Below are positions 43,810 to 43,866 of a DNA stretch of 43,866 nucleotides, piece after piece. The DNA comes from an uncultured Rhodospirillales bacterium (GTDB lineage Bacteria; Pseudomonadota; Alphaproteobacteria; Acetobacterales; Acetobacteraceae), in contig CAIYCW010000103.1 in the NCBI GenBank assembly GCA_903924855.1, positions 1 to 43,866 of the forward strand, written 5' to 3'. The translations under genes and the position numbers were made by a program. The notes beneath the pieces were generated by a model. It did not search any database. It saw nothing but the letters and a program-made list of their open reading frames with translations, and had not been told where the DNA came from. Position 1 is the stretch's first letter; each line of letters opens with the position of its first letter.

Positions 43810-43866
43810 ACCTGCATCCGTTTATCTCTGACGACAGAGGGGTGCTGACCGGCAACCAGCCGGTCA

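Noticed and set aside
43313..43855. Minus-strand open frame at the right edge
   Set aside because: It is antisense to tsaC and crosses the hairpin cluster; no motif is visible.

Overview
The window is high-GC DNA with alphaproteobacterial traits. RNase E has a large insertion in its S1 domain and ends in PKRGWWRR, the amidase-mrcA-prfB block lies next to rne, many exported proteins carry Tat-type signals, and tripartite tricarboxylate transporter (TTT) receptors are abundant. Rhodospirillales, probably Acetobacteraceae, is the best guess; it is inferred from protein style, not from a search.

Layout. 1-8.8 kb is housekeeping: the 3' end of an unknown gene, a four-copy array of a palindromic repeat, then prfB (programmed +1 frameshift), mrcA and an N-acetylmuramoyl-L-alanine amidase on the minus strand, and rne diverging from them across a 778-bp gap. 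8.8-13 kb holds tRNA-Ser(GGA), a conserved hypothetical gene, two SAM-dependent methyltransferases and a repeat-rich, probably secreted 395-aa protein.

13.2-26.1 kb is a catabolic island built around a TetR regulator. The minus-strand arm runs tetR, a cyclase-family hydrolase, two tandem TctC receptors, a D-tartrate dehydratase-like enolase, tctB and tctA. The plus-strand arm runs a Tat-exported ACMSD-type amidohydrolase, a third TctC receptor, an Ldh2-type dehydrogenase, and the [2Fe-2S] and molybdopterin subunits of an isoquinoline/nicotinate-type oxidoreductase. A perfect 16-bp palindrome lies in the promoter between the arms and probably lets the TetR protein control both. Next come a chemoreceptor with a Cache-type sensor (26.2-27.9 kb) and a tightly overlapped operon (28.0-35.5 kb) of a sugar-type ABC importer, a CoxL-like molybdenum hydroxylase large subunit without partner subunits, and a beta-hydroxyacid dehydrogenase. 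Together these look like sensing, capture, periplasmic oxidation or hydrolysis, uptake and cytoplasmic reduction or dehydration of small organic acids or ring compounds. The substrate cannot be read from sequence; tartrate is supported for one module only.

35.5-43.7 kb returns to general metabolism: a 5'-nucleotidase-family phosphoesterase, an Nfu-type Fe-S protein, a RutE-like nitroreductase, holC with two tandem pepA paralogues, then cysQ and a Sua5-type tsaC. Three families of hairpin or tandem repeats (near 0.2, 27.9 and 43.8 kb, with a fifth copy of the first at 38.45 kb) sit at gene ends. The strongest points for follow-up are the repeat that supplies the stop codon of two unrelated genes, the TetR-centred periplasmic catabolic island, and the orphan CoxL-like gene inside an ABC transporter operon.
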